NCBI GenBank assembly: GCA_036383895.1
Contig: DASVNK010000015.1
Location: 62,001 to 126,000 of the forward strand
From: DASVNK01 sp036383895
Lineage (GTDB): Bacteria; Verrucomicrobiota; Verrucomicrobiia; Limisphaerales; SXQI01
Reading direction: 5' to 3'
DNA: 64,000 nt
Part shown: positions 8,079 to 16,567 of the stretch, one piece after another
Numbering within the stretch: position 1 is the stretch's first letter
How the letters are laid out: the number at the start of each line of letters is the position of its first letter
The notes under the pieces: model-generated
What the model was told of the DNA's origin: nothing
The model's input: the letters and a program-made list of their open reading frames with translations, nothing else
The model's database searches: none
Program-made: the position numbers and the translations under genes

Positions 8079-9056
8079 TTAAATAGGGACGGAAACGGAA
8101 TCCACGATATGATCGATTACTGTGCGCGCGTTCGCGGTCACCGAACGATTTCCGCGGCGGACAATGAGCCGATGCGGGAGAACCAGGCGCGCGGCGCCTT
8201 TGATGTCGTCCGGCAAAACGTAATCGCGGCCGGCGAGGAGCGCGAGACCCTGGCTGAATGATTGCAGATCCAAACTGCCGCGCGGGCTGGCGCCGTATTC
8301 GAGCGATTCGGCATTGCGCGTGGCTTCGACGATGCGGACAAGATAATCGAGCAGGGCGTCGCTGACGGTGATGGCGCGGACGGCGCGTTGCAGTTGAATC
8401 AACGTGGCGCAATCCATGACATGGTCGATCGCATCGAGCGGGTCGACTGCGCGCTGTGCCTTGAGCATGGCGACTTCGGAAGTGCGATTCATGTAACCGA
8501 TGTTCAACCGGCACATAAAGCGATCCATTTGCGCGAAGGGCAGGGGATAGGTGCCCTCGAGTTCAACAGGATTCTGCGTGGCGATGACGAAGAACGGCGC
8601 GACGAGCGGGTGAATGACACCATCGACGGTGACGTTATGTTCTTCCATCGCTTCGAGGAGGCTCGACTGCGTGCGCGGAGTGGCGCGGTTGATTTCGTCT
8701 GCCAGGAGGACATTTGCGAAAACCGGACCTTTGCGGAATTGGAAATCGCGCCGCTCCTGCGAGTAGATGGTCACGCCAGTCACATCCGAGGGGAGAAGGT
8801 CGGCGGTGAATTGGATGCGCTTGAAGTCGCCGGCCAAGGATTTAGCGAGCGCTTTGGCAAGGAGCGTTTTGCCGACGCCGGGAACGTCTTCGAGAAGAAC
8901 GTGGCCGCGGGCGAGCACAGTCACGACCGCGCTCGTGACAACCTCCTTCTTTCCAATGACTACGCGCCCGATGTTTTCGACCAAACCTTGCGCGAGTTGC
9001 GCCGGGGTAACGCCGCTGTCCGTTTCGGCGGGCACCACTTTCAGAGTAGCTTCCAT
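8079..9056 (-). CDS. MoxR-family AAA+ ATPase
   Basis: 325 residues from the ATG at 9056 (AAGGA upstream); a GTG at 9080 would add eight residues. Walker A is GVGKTLLAKALAKSL, Walker B is VLLADEINRA, sensor 1 is FFVIATQNP, and the arginine/sensor region SPRGSLDLQ is present. MoxR ATPases are cytoplasmic chaperone-like hexamers that act with vWA-domain partners. It is the first gene of moxR-DUF58-tgpA, the three being spaced 5 and -4 bases. No transcription terminator separates them. Confidence 0.92.
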   Translation of the reverse strand: MEATLKVVPAETDSGVTPAQLAQGLVENIGRVVIGKKEVVTSAVVTVLARGHVLLEDVPGVGKTLLAKALAKSLAGDFKRIQFTADLLPSDVTGVTIYSQERRDFQFRKGPVFANVLLADEINRATPRTQSSLLEAMEEHNVTVDGVIHPLVAPFFVIATQNPVELEGTYPLPFAQMDRFMCRLNIGYMNRTSEVAMLKAQRAVDPLDAIDHVMDCATLIQLQRAVRAITVSDALLDYLVRIVEATRNAESLEYGASPRGSLDLQSFSQGLALLAGRDYVLPDDIKGAARLVLPHRLIVRRGNRSVTANARTVIDHIVDSVSVPI

Positions 9057-9160
9057 TTTAGAATCTGTTTCCTTGAGCACGAATCGCGCCTTTCACAAAT
9101 GAAACACCTGCAACTACAAAGAGTTGCCCAGGCATTCCGCGCGACCGCTGCCGGGCAGAT

Positions 9161-10546
9161 TCAGGCGCGCAATAATGCTTTCAATTCTTTGTCCCAGGGG
9201 GCGCGATAGGGACGTTCGAGCATGGCGTTCGCTTCGGCGTCGCCAACAATCTGTTCTTTCGCTGCGTCCCACACGAGTTTCCGGCCTGTTTTCAGCGAGA
9301 TATTCGCCAAATGGCAGGCAATCGCCACCTGGTGGCTCGATTCCAGATCAGCTATCGGCGTTTTCCTGGACTTTATGCAGTCCAAAAAGTTACGTGCGTG
9401 ATGGCGGTAATCTTTGGGCGCGTCGCCGGTCTCGTCTTTTTCGGGAGTAGTCCAGAATTCTTCAGGGCCTTCCGGCACGGGTTGAGGCCCGCCGACGGGA
9501 TGACCGCCCGGTATAACTTTGGCGACGGCATTGGTGGGATTGATCCTTTGGTCGGCAATGATCTCGTAGCCGGTGCGCGCAGTGGAGAGTGAACCTTTGG
9601 TGCCGTGAAAATTCAGGCCGCCCATGCCGAGGCCTTTGCGACCGGCGGAAGCTTCGCGGTATTGGCAAACGGCGTTGAACTTTTCGTATTCGATGATGGC
9701 ATCCTGCGTGTCGGGCACTTCGCAATTGTCTTTGAGGAAGTAACGTCCGCCGGTGCTGTAAACGGATTTCGGCGCCCCGACATTCAGGAAGTATTGGATC
9801 AGATCAAGGGAATGTTGGCCGAGGTTGGTCATCTGGCCGCCGGAATAATCCCAGAACCAGCGGAAGTGGTAGATAGAACGATTCGGGTTGTAGGGCTTTT
9901 TCGGCGCGGGACCGACGAACATTTCGTAATCCATGCCCGCGGGTGGAAGGCAATCGGCGGGTTTGCCGAAACCGGGAGAGACGTTTCGCATGAAAGTGTT
10001 TTGGATGGAAACGATGTCGCCGATTTTGCCCGAGCGAACAGCTTCGCGGGCGCGCTGGAAATTGGGTCCGGAACGATTTTGCACGCCGACCTGCACGATG
10101 CGGTTGGTGCGTTTTGCGACATCGATCATCCAGCGACCTTCCTTGATGAAGAGTGTCAGCGGTTTTTCGACGTAAACGTCTTTACCTGCGGCGCAGGCCA
10201 TCATGGTCATGAGCGCGTGCCAGTGATCGGGCGTCGCGACGACGACTGCGTCGATCTCCTTGCTTTCAAGCATGCGGCGGAAATCGCCGAATTTCGCGCA
10301 GCGGCTGCCGATCATTTCCGCGCATTCGTCCATGCGCGGCGAGAAGGCGTCGCTCACGCCTCGAATCGCGACGCCGCTCTGTTCCTTGAAACTGTTGGTG
10401 TGAATGCGGCCGATTAAGCCGAAACCGATGACGCCGACGTTGACGCGCTCATTCGCGCCGAGCACGCGGCTGGCGGAAAGCGAGGAGACACCGATCGCGG
10501 CGGTGGATTTCAGGAAGGTTCGTCGTGATTGTTTTGTCGTTTTCAT
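9161..10546 (-). CDS. Secreted Gfo/Idh/MocA-family oxidoreductase (copy 1)
   Basis: 461 residues from the ATG at 10546, one base after the stop of the upstream isomerase-like gene, so the two are coupled. The N-terminus carries a twin-arginine signal (KQSRRTFLKSTAAIGVSSLS...), predicting export of the folded, cofactor-loaded enzyme. The Rossmann fold starts at VNVGVIGFGLIGRIH; the catalytic-domain EKP motif is YVEKPLTLF; a C-terminal PYRAPWDKEL ends it. The family oxidises or isomerises sugars with tightly bound NAD(P). The neighbour suggests a sugar or inositol-like substrate. Exact reaction unknown. Confidence 0.88.
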   Translation of the reverse strand: MKTTKQSRRTFLKSTAAIGVSSLSASRVLGANERVNVGVIGFGLIGRIHTNSFKEQSGVAIRGVSDAFSPRMDECAEMIGSRCAKFGDFRRMLESKEIDAVVVATPDHWHALMTMMACAAGKDVYVEKPLTLFIKEGRWMIDVAKRTNRIVQVGVQNRSGPNFQRAREAVRSGKIGDIVSIQNTFMRNVSPGFGKPADCLPPAGMDYEMFVGPAPKKPYNPNRSIYHFRWFWDYSGGQMTNLGQHSLDLIQYFLNVGAPKSVYSTGGRYFLKDNCEVPDTQDAIIEYEKFNAVCQYREASAGRKGLGMGGLNFHGTKGSLSTARTGYEIIADQRINPTNAVAKVIPGGHPVGGPQPVPEGPEEFWTTPEKDETGDAPKDYRHHARNFLDCIKSRKTPIADLESSHQVAIACHLANISLKTGRKLVWDAAKEQIVGDAEANAMLERPYRAPWDKELKALLRA

Positions 10547-10547
10547 T

Positions 10548-11594
10548 TCACAAACCGAGTTGCTCCGCGGAGTAGCGAAGACTTTGTTCAATGTTGGCAC
10601 GTTCAGCGCTGACTTGTTCTTCGGGAGAAAGTTTTGAAATCAGTGGAAAATCCTTTGTCGAGGAATGCTGCTTCAGCATCGCAAGGGTTTGCGCAAGCCT
10701 CGGTGCTTTGATCCCGTCGAGCGTGCGCCAGTAACTGTCGTTGTGAATTGGGATGCGCAGAGGATCGCGAGTGATGAGTTCGAGGTGGAAACCGACGGAT
10801 GGTTTTTTCGCGCGAACGATGTTGATGATCTCGCGGAGGTTGATGGCGCCGTGGCCGACGGGGACATCGGCGAGGAGAAAACCGCCTTCGTATTCACGAA
10901 CGCCCTGGTCTTTGAAATGGACGCTGAGGGTCCACGGAGCGAAGGCGCGAGCGGTTTCGACAGGATCTTCGAGAAGAGAGATGTTGTTGCCGATATCGAG
11001 GCAGGCGCCGATGTGTTCGCTGCTGAATTGTTCAAGCAGCGCGAGGCGTTCTTCGGTGGTTTGATCTTTGTGGTTCTCGAGGGCGAGCTTGATCTCGTGC
11101 TTGCGGGCGATTTTTTCTGCATCGGAAAGTGCTTTGGTGGCGGCGCGCATGGTGTTCGCATATTCGAGAATATCTCTGAACTGTTCGTAGCGACGGCCGG
11201 GGAGAAGAACGGTGCGGGCGATCTTCACGCCGAGTTCGCGCAAGGTGCGAAGTTCCGCGTCGAAACGTTCAAGATCAGGATCGTTCTTCGGCAGCGAGAC
11301 GGTGGATTCGAGCGCGATTTTTTGCCGCTCAGCAGCGTCGCGGATTGTCCAGATGCGGCTTGCGTTGCAGATGCCGAAAGGAATTTGGACGGCCGATGCG
11401 CCAAGACTTGCGGCCTGTTCGATGAAGACGACTGGGTCAGAGAAATTTCGTGCGGCGGCGACGGTGCCGTAGTTTTTCGCGGCCAGGTTGAAGCAATACG
11501 TTACCAGGCCGAGCTTTGTGCGAGTGGCCGGTGCGGCTTCTACAGGGGTTGCGGAGAGGAAAGCGACTTCGCTTTGAACCGCGTTTGGGAACAT
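10548..11594 (-). CDS. Sugar phosphate isomerase/epimerase-like TIM barrel (AP endonuclease 2 fold)
   Basis: 348 residues. A TIM barrel of the xylose-isomerase-like/AP-endonuclease-2 group: KLGLVTYCFNL at the first strand, ALESTVSLP, KLALENHKDQT (metal-binding Glu), IGACLDIGNN (Asp), LSVHFKDQ (His/Lys) and VGFHLELIT (Glu) are the usual metal ligands in order. The first 25 residues include an Ala-rich stretch that could be a weak signal but there is no clear cleavage site. Co-transcribed with the Gfo/Idh gene, a pairing frequent in Planctomycetes and Verrucomicrobia and presumed to process oxidised sugars. Substrate unknown. Confidence 0.82.
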   Translation of the reverse strand: MFPNAVQSEVAFLSATPVEAAPATRTKLGLVTYCFNLAAKNYGTVAAARNFSDPVVFIEQAASLGASAVQIPFGICNASRIWTIRDAAERQKIALESTVSLPKNDPDLERFDAELRTLRELGVKIARTVLLPGRRYEQFRDILEYANTMRAATKALSDAEKIARKHEIKLALENHKDQTTEERLALLEQFSSEHIGACLDIGNNISLLEDPVETARAFAPWTLSVHFKDQGVREYEGGFLLADVPVGHGAINLREIINIVRAKKPSVGFHLELITRDPLRIPIHNDSYWRTLDGIKAPRLAQTLAMLKQHSSTKDFPLISKLSPEEQVSAERANIEQSLRYSAEQLGL

Positions 11595-11661
11595 GCCCGT
11601 ATTCCAACGGCATGCTCGCTATACCGCAAGGGAAAACTCGGGCGGGCTCGGCTTGGAAGCG

Positions 11662-11699
11662 TTGGAAAAGGAAGAGGACTCCTCACTCGAGGTGTCCTC
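11662..11699 (-). terminator. Likely terminator after the lactonase gene
   Basis: On the minus strand a hairpin of GAGGAC.CCTC pairing with GAGG.GTCCTC (11674-11699; one T-T mismatch, 4-base loop) is followed by TTCCTTTTCC. It lies between the lactonase stop and the start of the next minus-strand gene. Confidence 0.5.
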
Positions 11700-11787
11700 C
11701 TCCATGAATCAGTAATTCAGAACGGGGGCGATGATGGAGGTCACGGACATTTACAGATATCAGGGAAACCCCGAATTCTAGAACGTC

Positions 11788-12930
11788 TTATTTCCCGGAG
11801 AAGAACTTTATGCAAACCGGCTTTGGCGCAGAAACGACGTCGCCAACGGGTTCGAGCGAACCTTTGGATTGGTCTATTTTATAGACCGCAAGGGAGTCGG
11901 AATCCTGATTGGCTGCGATGAGGAATTTGCCTGTAGGATCGATATTGAAATTGCGGGGGGTTTTGCCGCGGGTGCTTTCGTTTTCGACGTAGGTGAGTTT
12001 GCCATCGGCGGCGACGGTAAAGACAGCGATGGAATTGTGTCCGCGATTGGAGCAGTAAACGAATTTTCCGGTGGGATGAACCAGAATCTCGGCGGTGCTG
12101 TTGCCGGGAACAGGATTTCCGCCGGGAAGAGTGGAAAGAGTCTGGAATGGGGTGAGCGTGCCAGCGGCCGGATCGTAATTAAAACCGGTGATTTCTCCGG
12201 TCATTTCGTGGTTCGCAAAGGCGCGTTTGCCATCGGGACTGAAAGCGAGATGACGCGGTCCACCACCGGGCTTGATCGTGCCGAAGGGAGCGTGCGTGCT
12301 AAGCGTGCCGGCGGCCGGGTCGAATTTATAAATCATGATTTTGTCGAGGCCGAGGTCGGCGACGAAGGCGAAGCGCTGGGCGGAATCGAGATTGATGGAA
12401 TGAGCGTGCGCTTCTTTCTGGCGGGATTTATCGACGCTGGAGCCGGTGTGTTGGATGAAAGCGCTGGGTTTTTCGGCGAGTTTGCCTTCTGCATCAATCG
12501 GATAGGCAACGACGTTCCCGCCGGTGTAATTGGCAACGAGCACGTGCTTGCCGGATTTATCGACGATGATGTGGCAGGGGTGCGCGCCTTTGGAACTGAC
12601 GGTATTGATTTTCGTGAGCTTCGCGGGATTCGCCGGATCGATCTTGTAGCCGGTGATCGCGCCGGCTTTTTCGCCGTTGAAATTATCGAGTTCGTTGACG
12701 GCGTAGAGGAATTGATTGTTCGGATGGATGGCGAGGAAAGACGGGCTGGGCGTTTCGGCGGCGAGGCCGACTTGTTTGAGGGAACCGTCGCTGGTGTTGA
12801 ATTCGTAAGCGTAGATTCCTTTGCTCGTTCCGCCAGTGTAGGTGCCGACGTAAACGGTGAGTTTCTCTGGAGTGGCTGCAAACATAGTGAGCGAAACAAT
12901 AACCGCGCTGAGATATTTCAAAATGCGCAT
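11788..12930 (-). CDS. Secreted lactonase, seven-bladed propeller (6-phosphogluconolactonase-like)
   Basis: 380 residues from the ATG at 12930, giving a Sec signal MRILKYLSAVIVSLTMFAA directly before the mature start. The body repeats propeller-blade motifs: VYVGTYTGGTSKGIYAYEF, FLAIHPNNQFLYAVNE, HPCHIIVDKSGKHVLVANYTGGNV, GPRHLAFSPDGKRAFANHE, ILVHPTGKFVYCSNRGHNSIAVF and FNIDPTGKFLIAANQDSD. This is the PF10282 (Pgl/YbhE-like) family that opens sugar lactones. The exported location suggests it acts on lactones made by exported sugar dehydrogenases, not in the cytosolic pentose phosphate path (inference). The frame stays open to 13500 without any homology. Confidence 0.88.
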   Translation of the reverse strand: MRILKYLSAVIVSLTMFAATPEKLTVYVGTYTGGTSKGIYAYEFNTSDGSLKQVGLAAETPSPSFLAIHPNNQFLYAVNELDNFNGEKAGAITGYKIDPANPAKLTKINTVSSKGAHPCHIIVDKSGKHVLVANYTGGNVVAYPIDAEGKLAEKPSAFIQHTGSSVDKSRQKEAHAHSINLDSAQRFAFVADLGLDKIMIYKFDPAAGTLSTHAPFGTIKPGGGPRHLAFSPDGKRAFANHEMTGEITGFNYDPAAGTLTPFQTLSTLPGGNPVPGNSTAEILVHPTGKFVYCSNRGHNSIAVFTVAADGKLTYVENESTRGKTPRNFNIDPTGKFLIAANQDSDSLAVYKIDQSKGSLEPVGDVVSAPKPVCIKFFSGK

Positions 12931-13868
12931 GGGGCGATGAAACAGGGCTGAGGCGCGGCTGGCAATGCAGAAGAAGAATGGGGAATCAATACGCAGCAGG
13001 CGAGTGGACTGGCTAGAGTTGGCTAGTGCAGGAACTTGCGAAGCGAAGGAGTGGTTAATCGCCCTAGGTTGAAAGTTGAAGGTGGTGGTGGGTTTAGCGT
13101 GATAAAGAGTGAAATCAGGTACTTGCGTGGAAAATGTTGAATTGGAAGTTTTTTCATGGAGGGCGGGAAATTGTCCCAGTGCGCGGGAAATCAAGTGCTT
13201 ACGACGGTTGGGCTGCGGCAGGGAAGCGGAGCAAGTGGAATTTGGTGGAATTACCGGAATTACGCGGGTTCGGTGAGGGTTTGAGCGATTCAGAGGCAGA
13301 ACGGATGGACGGAAGTTCTTTCGTCCCTGCATATAGGGGAACCGGACTTGAGAAGGTGAGAGCTGCGCTCGTTGGGAAATTTGGCGATAATATGCGTTAA
13401 AAGGCGTTAAATCAGGTAGTTGCCATGAACGAGTCAACATTTTGGCGGGTACAGAGGGGATGCGCAGGGCAGTTCTACTGTGGTCGCTGCTAGTCTTCAT
13501 GGCGGTCTTTCTCTTTCTGGCCGGAGAAGACCGCAGACGATTTCATCAAATCAGCTGGGCGCGAGTTGGGCTCGCGGTCCAGGGGCACACTACAGGTGTA
13601 CTCTTTTTTCGGGGATGAAATGAAATCCGATTGGCGGAGTTCGTTTCAAACACGTGCCGTACTTCTCAGGCCACGGCGATTTAAGCCGATGGCGGGCTAA
13701 ATCGCAAGTTCGATCTCTGGTTTTTAGTTGCTCGAGAAGGTGTTTTTGATCTCTCGCGCGTCAGTTGTTCTCTTAATGAGAATACGGAATAGCCCTGTCC
13801 TATTTCGGCGGCGATTACGTGGTTAGTTAACTCATTGGACGGGTTCCAAAATATACAGAGGAGATTCA
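12931..13868. other. Intergenic stretch without a supportable gene
   Basis: About 940 bases. The minus-strand frame of the lactonase remains open up to 13500 but its translation is low-complexity and lacks a ribosome-binding site. A plus-strand frame at 13134-13400 has no recognisable features. One imperfect stem (CGATTTA.GCC/GGCTAAATCG, 13677-13704) is visible. The last 30 bases hold the GAGGAG ribosome-binding site of the next gene. Confidence 0.5.
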
Positions 13869-14723
13869 ATGAGAAATTCTATTTGTGTAGCAGCGGTGTG
13901 CCTGAGCGCTTCAGTGTTTGCCCAGAACCAAAACCAGCCGCCCCAATCGGCGCAGCCGACGCCTCCACCGGGTGCGCAACGGACGCCGCCGACGCCGCCG
14001 AGTACGGCTCCGGCATCGACGACGGAGAAAATCAGCCAGGGAGTGGGGAATCTGTTTAACGATTATCGGCTCGAGGATCTTCCGCCAGCGGTGCAGAAGA
14101 CGGTGCGGGAACAAGCCGGCGGGCAGAAAATCGCGGATATCGATCGCGAGACGCGGACGGGTAAGACGGTTTGGGAAATCGAAGTGGAGCAGGATGGACG
14201 GAATCGCGAGTTTCACGTGGGTGAGGACGGGATGCTGGTCACGGACGCGAGTTTGACGGCGCGTGCCGCAAATGAAACGGCAGCTCGCACGCGGGAGGTT
14301 ACTGGAACGGGAACGGCCGCGGGTTCGCAATCGGGACGGAGTGTATTCTCAATGGGGCCGAAGTGGGAAGATTTGCCGCCGGCAATTCAGCAGCGGGCGG
14401 CACAGTTCGGCGGGAAGGAGAAGGTCGCTGATATCGATCGCGAAACGGAAGATGGGCGCGTGGAATACGAGATCGAGTTTCGTCGTGAGGGACGAAACCT
14501 AGAGGTGGAGTTCGCGGAGGATGGAACGATCACCGAGAGCAACGATCCGGCGGCGGCACCGGTGGGTGCAGCATCCGCGACGGGAGCAGCGCGTCCTACG
14601 GTGACTACTCAGCCGGGGCAGAGTTCGACGCAGCCACAAACACCGCAGCGGAGTCAGCCAGCGACGCCGGGTCAGCCCGCGCAGCCAGGTCAATCGACGC
14701 AGCCGACTCAGCCGCGACAGTAA
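13869..14723 (+). CDS. Secreted protein with two PepSY-like repeats and Pro/Gln-rich linkers
   Basis: 284 residues; ATG preceded by GAGGAG at 6 bases. Residues 1-18 are a Sec signal (MRNSICVAAVCLSASVFA). Two homologous PepSY-like units follow: 'DLPPAVQKTVREQAGGQKI... TVWEIEVEQDGRNREFHVGEDG' (about 73-125) and 'DLPPAIQQRAAQFGGKEKV... VEYEIEFRREGRNLEVEFAEDG' (about 163-220). Between and around them are Pro/Thr/Gln-rich stretches, including a 60-residue tail of QP-type repeats. PepSY-like domains often inhibit or chaperone proteases in the periplasm; here the role is unknown. A strong terminator follows, so it is monocistronic. Confidence 0.72.
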   Translation: MRNSICVAAVCLSASVFAQNQNQPPQSAQPTPPPGAQRTPPTPPSTAPASTTEKISQGVGNLFNDYRLEDLPPAVQKTVREQAGGQKIADIDRETRTGKTVWEIEVEQDGRNREFHVGEDGMLVTDASLTARAANETAARTREVTGTGTAAGSQSGRSVFSMGPKWEDLPPAIQQRAAQFGGKEKVADIDRETEDGRVEYEIEFRREGRNLEVEFAEDGTITESNDPAAAPVGAASATGAARPTVTTQPGQSSTQPQTPQRSQPATPGQPAQPGQSTQPTQPRQ

Positions 14724-14750
14724 AAAAGAATCAAATCGTGAAGTTTGGTG

Positions 14751-14782
14751 AAAGCAGGTGCCTTCGGGTGCCTGCTTTTTTT
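14751..14782 (+). terminator. Rho-independent terminator with UUCG tetraloop
   Basis: AAAGCAGGTGCC-TTCG-GGTGCCTGCTTT followed by a run of seven T. The loop is the extra-stable C(UUCG)G type. It ends the PepSY-like gene. Confidence 0.88.
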
Positions 14783-14839
14783 ATGGGTGATGAAGGAGGG
14801 GGCCACGCGGTAGTGGTTTAGGGGTGATGCCGGTGGGAA

Positions 14840-15598
14840 TGATGGGAAGCATGGGAAGAATAGAGTGGATGGCGCGCACGGCTGAAAGATTTTGATGTTT
14901 TTAGGCTTGGGGAATGGTATGAAGCGGTGAGACGCGAAAGTTGGGGACAATGTGAATAATGGGAGTGATGGAAACGGCGCGCAACGAGAGCGGTTGTTGC
15001 CTCCGCGGGGTGACTACCGGACCCTGCTTACGTTTCAGAAGGCGGAGGTTGTTTATGACATCACGTTTCGGTTCGCGCACAAGTTTCTGGAGAAGGGTGA
15101 CCGGACGGTAGATCAGATGATTCAATCGGCGAGATCGGGGAAGAAGAATATTCTGGAGGGGAGCAAAGCAGGGCGGACCTTGAAGGAGACAGAGATCAAG
15201 TTAACGAACGTGGCCCGGGCGAGCCTGGAGGAACTGCTGGATGATTTTCGTGATTACCTTCGGGCGCGGGACCTGGTGATCTGGGAGAAGGAGTCGAAGG
15301 AAGCACGGTTTGTGCGGACGCTTGGGCGAAAGACGCCGCAAAGTTATCATGTTTACCGTGAATTTGTGGAGACGCGGCCGGCCCAGGTCGTAGCGAACAT
15401 TGCGATTTGCCTGATCAATCAAGCGAATTACTTGATCGATCAGCAACTAAAACGTTTGGAGAAGGATTTCGTGGAGCAAGGTGGTTTGCGGGAGCGGATG
15501 ACGCGGGTTCGGTTGCAGGAGAGGCGGAACGTTCCGGGGAGGCATTGAGGGTTTGATTTGGAACCTCTTCATTCCTATCGTTCCCATTCTTCCCATCA
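14840..15598. repeat. Inverted-repeat-bounded unit containing the four-helix-bundle gene
   Basis: The arm TGATGGGAAGCATGGGAAGA... at 14840-14865 is matched in inverted orientation by TGATGGGAAGAATGGGAACG... (minus strand of 15573-15598), 21 of 26 bases identical. A third related motif, AATGGGAGTGATGGAAAC, overlaps the start of the gene at 14958-14975 in direct orientation with the left arm. The unit is about 760 bp and holds one gene. No transposase is present; a non-autonomous mobile cassette is an inference. Confidence 0.5.
14952..15548 (+). CDS. Four-helix-bundle protein (S23/Avd-like, suffix-domain type)
   Basis: 198 residues from a GTG start. The core 'LLPPRGDYRTLLTFQKAEVVYDITFRFAHKFL' in order, 'DQMIQSARSGKKNILEGSKAGRT', 'EIKLTNVARASLEELLDDFRDYL' and 'IAICLINQANYLIDQQLKRLEKDF' gives four amphipathic helices with the conserved basic face of the S23/IVP family. 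Relatives are encoded in 23S rRNA intervening sequences and, as Avd, in diversity-generating retroelements; neither rRNA nor reverse transcriptase is nearby. The extended N- and C-terminal parts match the 'suffix' subgroup. It lies inside an inverted-repeat unit. A nucleic-acid-binding role is plausible. Confidence 0.75.
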   Translation: MNNGSDGNGAQRERLLPPRGDYRTLLTFQKAEVVYDITFRFAHKFLEKGDRTVDQMIQSARSGKKNILEGSKAGRTLKETEIKLTNVARASLEELLDDFRDYLRARDLVIWEKESKEARFVRTLGRKTPQSYHVYREFVETRPAQVVANIAICLINQANYLIDQQLKRLEKDFVEQGGLRERMTRVRLQERRNVPGRH

Positions 15599-15639
15599 AT
15601 CACATTTCCCCGGTTCAGAACGCCACAACCACCCATAGG

Positions 15640-15702
15640 TGATGGAGTGATTAACGTCGGCTACGTCGCTGGTGACTCCGAAGGAAGCGCGGAGGGAGTG
15701 GA
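15640..15702 (-). other. Partial duplicate of the 3' end of the downstream membrane-protein gene
   Basis: On the minus strand this stretch translates as LHSLRASFGVTSDVADVNHSITYG. The C-terminus of the gene at 15749 is NPNLRASFGITGDLARR. The DNA match (CTCCGCGC.TCCTTCGGA...) is about 27 of 34 bases. It looks like a leftover of an older or alternative gene end. Confidence 0.45.
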
Positions 15703-15748
15703 GTTTTTAGCTTTTTGGTGCTTAATTTTTAGTTAAGCAGAGGCGGGA

Positions 15749-16501
15749 CTAGCGGCGCGCGAGGTCGCCGGTTATTCCGAAGGAGGCGCGGAGATTCGGA
15801 TTGTTGACGGCCATGGGGTCGATGCTCCAGCGGGAGGCGAGTTGCATGACTTTTTCGGTGTTGGCGACATGGGAATCGCGGGCGGTGAAGGGGTAGGGGA
15901 GGGGGTTGTCGCAATATTCGTAGCACTTAAGTTCGAGTTCTTTTTCAGCGGCGGTGCGGTCGCCCTGGTTCCAGAGGGTTTCGCCGGCCCAGGCGTAGGC
16001 GCGGTAGACGCGGTTGTTCTCGATGCGGACCCAGGCGTGGTGGCTGAGGACGCGGTTGGCGCTGAAGTATTGGATGGAACCGAGTTCGTGGGCGACTTTC
16101 ATGAGGAAGTGATAGAGTTTGTCGACGTCATCATGAATGTCGGGCAGTGAGTTGCCGACGACGAGGATCCAGCCTTTGACTGGGGGCGAGATGAAAAGTT
16201 TGGTGTCGCCGAGGCGTCCGAAACCTTCGCTGAGCGGGCAGGGTGTGGGGTTGTGGAGGCCGATGGCGTTTTGGACTTTTTGGAGGTTGCTGCATTTGAT
16301 CGCCATCCAGCGGGTGGGGCGATCGAAGAGGAACGGGGCGGAGAACTCGTTGTGTTGAGGAATGGTTGGCGACGCGTTTCTGCGGGCGGTGCGTCGTTTC
16401 CAGATTCCAGCGAGGCCGACTGCGAAAGTTCCGACGATGATAGCGGTCGTGATCAGAAGAACTGTCAACATCACCATCACCGTTTGATCGGACCCACTCA
16501 C
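15749..16501 (-). CDS. Membrane-anchored protein of unknown function in the lpx operon
   Basis: 250 residues from a GTG at 16501 (GGGGG 5 bases upstream); a TTG at 16537 or ATG codons 8 residues on are alternatives. One membrane helix lies at about 9-33 (MLTVLLITTAIIVGTFAVGLAGI), followed by a basic stop KRRTARR. The soluble part has well-ordered motifs: APFLFDRPTRWMAIKC, GLHNPTPCPLSEGF, LFISPPVKGWILVVG, SANRVLSHHAWVRIE and YRAYAWAGETLWNQG. No family name is recognised. It begins 66 bases after the lpxA stop in the same direction, so a link to the envelope is possible but unproven. Confidence 0.7.
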   Translation of the reverse strand: MSGSDQTVMVMLTVLLITTAIIVGTFAVGLAGIWKRRTARRNASPTIPQHNEFSAPFLFDRPTRWMAIKCSNLQKVQNAIGLHNPTPCPLSEGFGRLGDTKLFISPPVKGWILVVGNSLPDIHDDVDKLYHFLMKVAHELGSIQYFSANRVLSHHAWVRIENNRVYRAYAWAGETLWNQGDRTAAEKELELKCYEYCDNPLPYPFTARDSHVANTEKVMQLASRWSIDPMAVNNPNLRASFGITGDLARR

Positions 16502-16567
16502 CTGCCCCCAATTTACAGTCGAGTGGAGATGCTTCAATCCGAAATGAAGCCCACAAAAAATATCCGG

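Noticed and set aside
12931..13500. N-terminal 190-residue extension of the lactonase frame
   Set aside because: The extension is low-complexity, has no ribosome-binding site, and the internal ATG at 12930 starts a perfect signal peptide.
13677..13704. Stem CGATTTA.GCC/GGCTAAATCG as a possible riboswitch
   Set aside because: No match to a known riboswitch core (such as the c-di-GMP or cobalamin types) and it is 165 bases from the next start without a terminator partner.
14840..15598. Diversity-generating retroelement around the four-helix-bundle (Avd-like) gene
   Set aside because: No reverse transcriptase, template repeat or variable-repeat target gene is in the neighbourhood.
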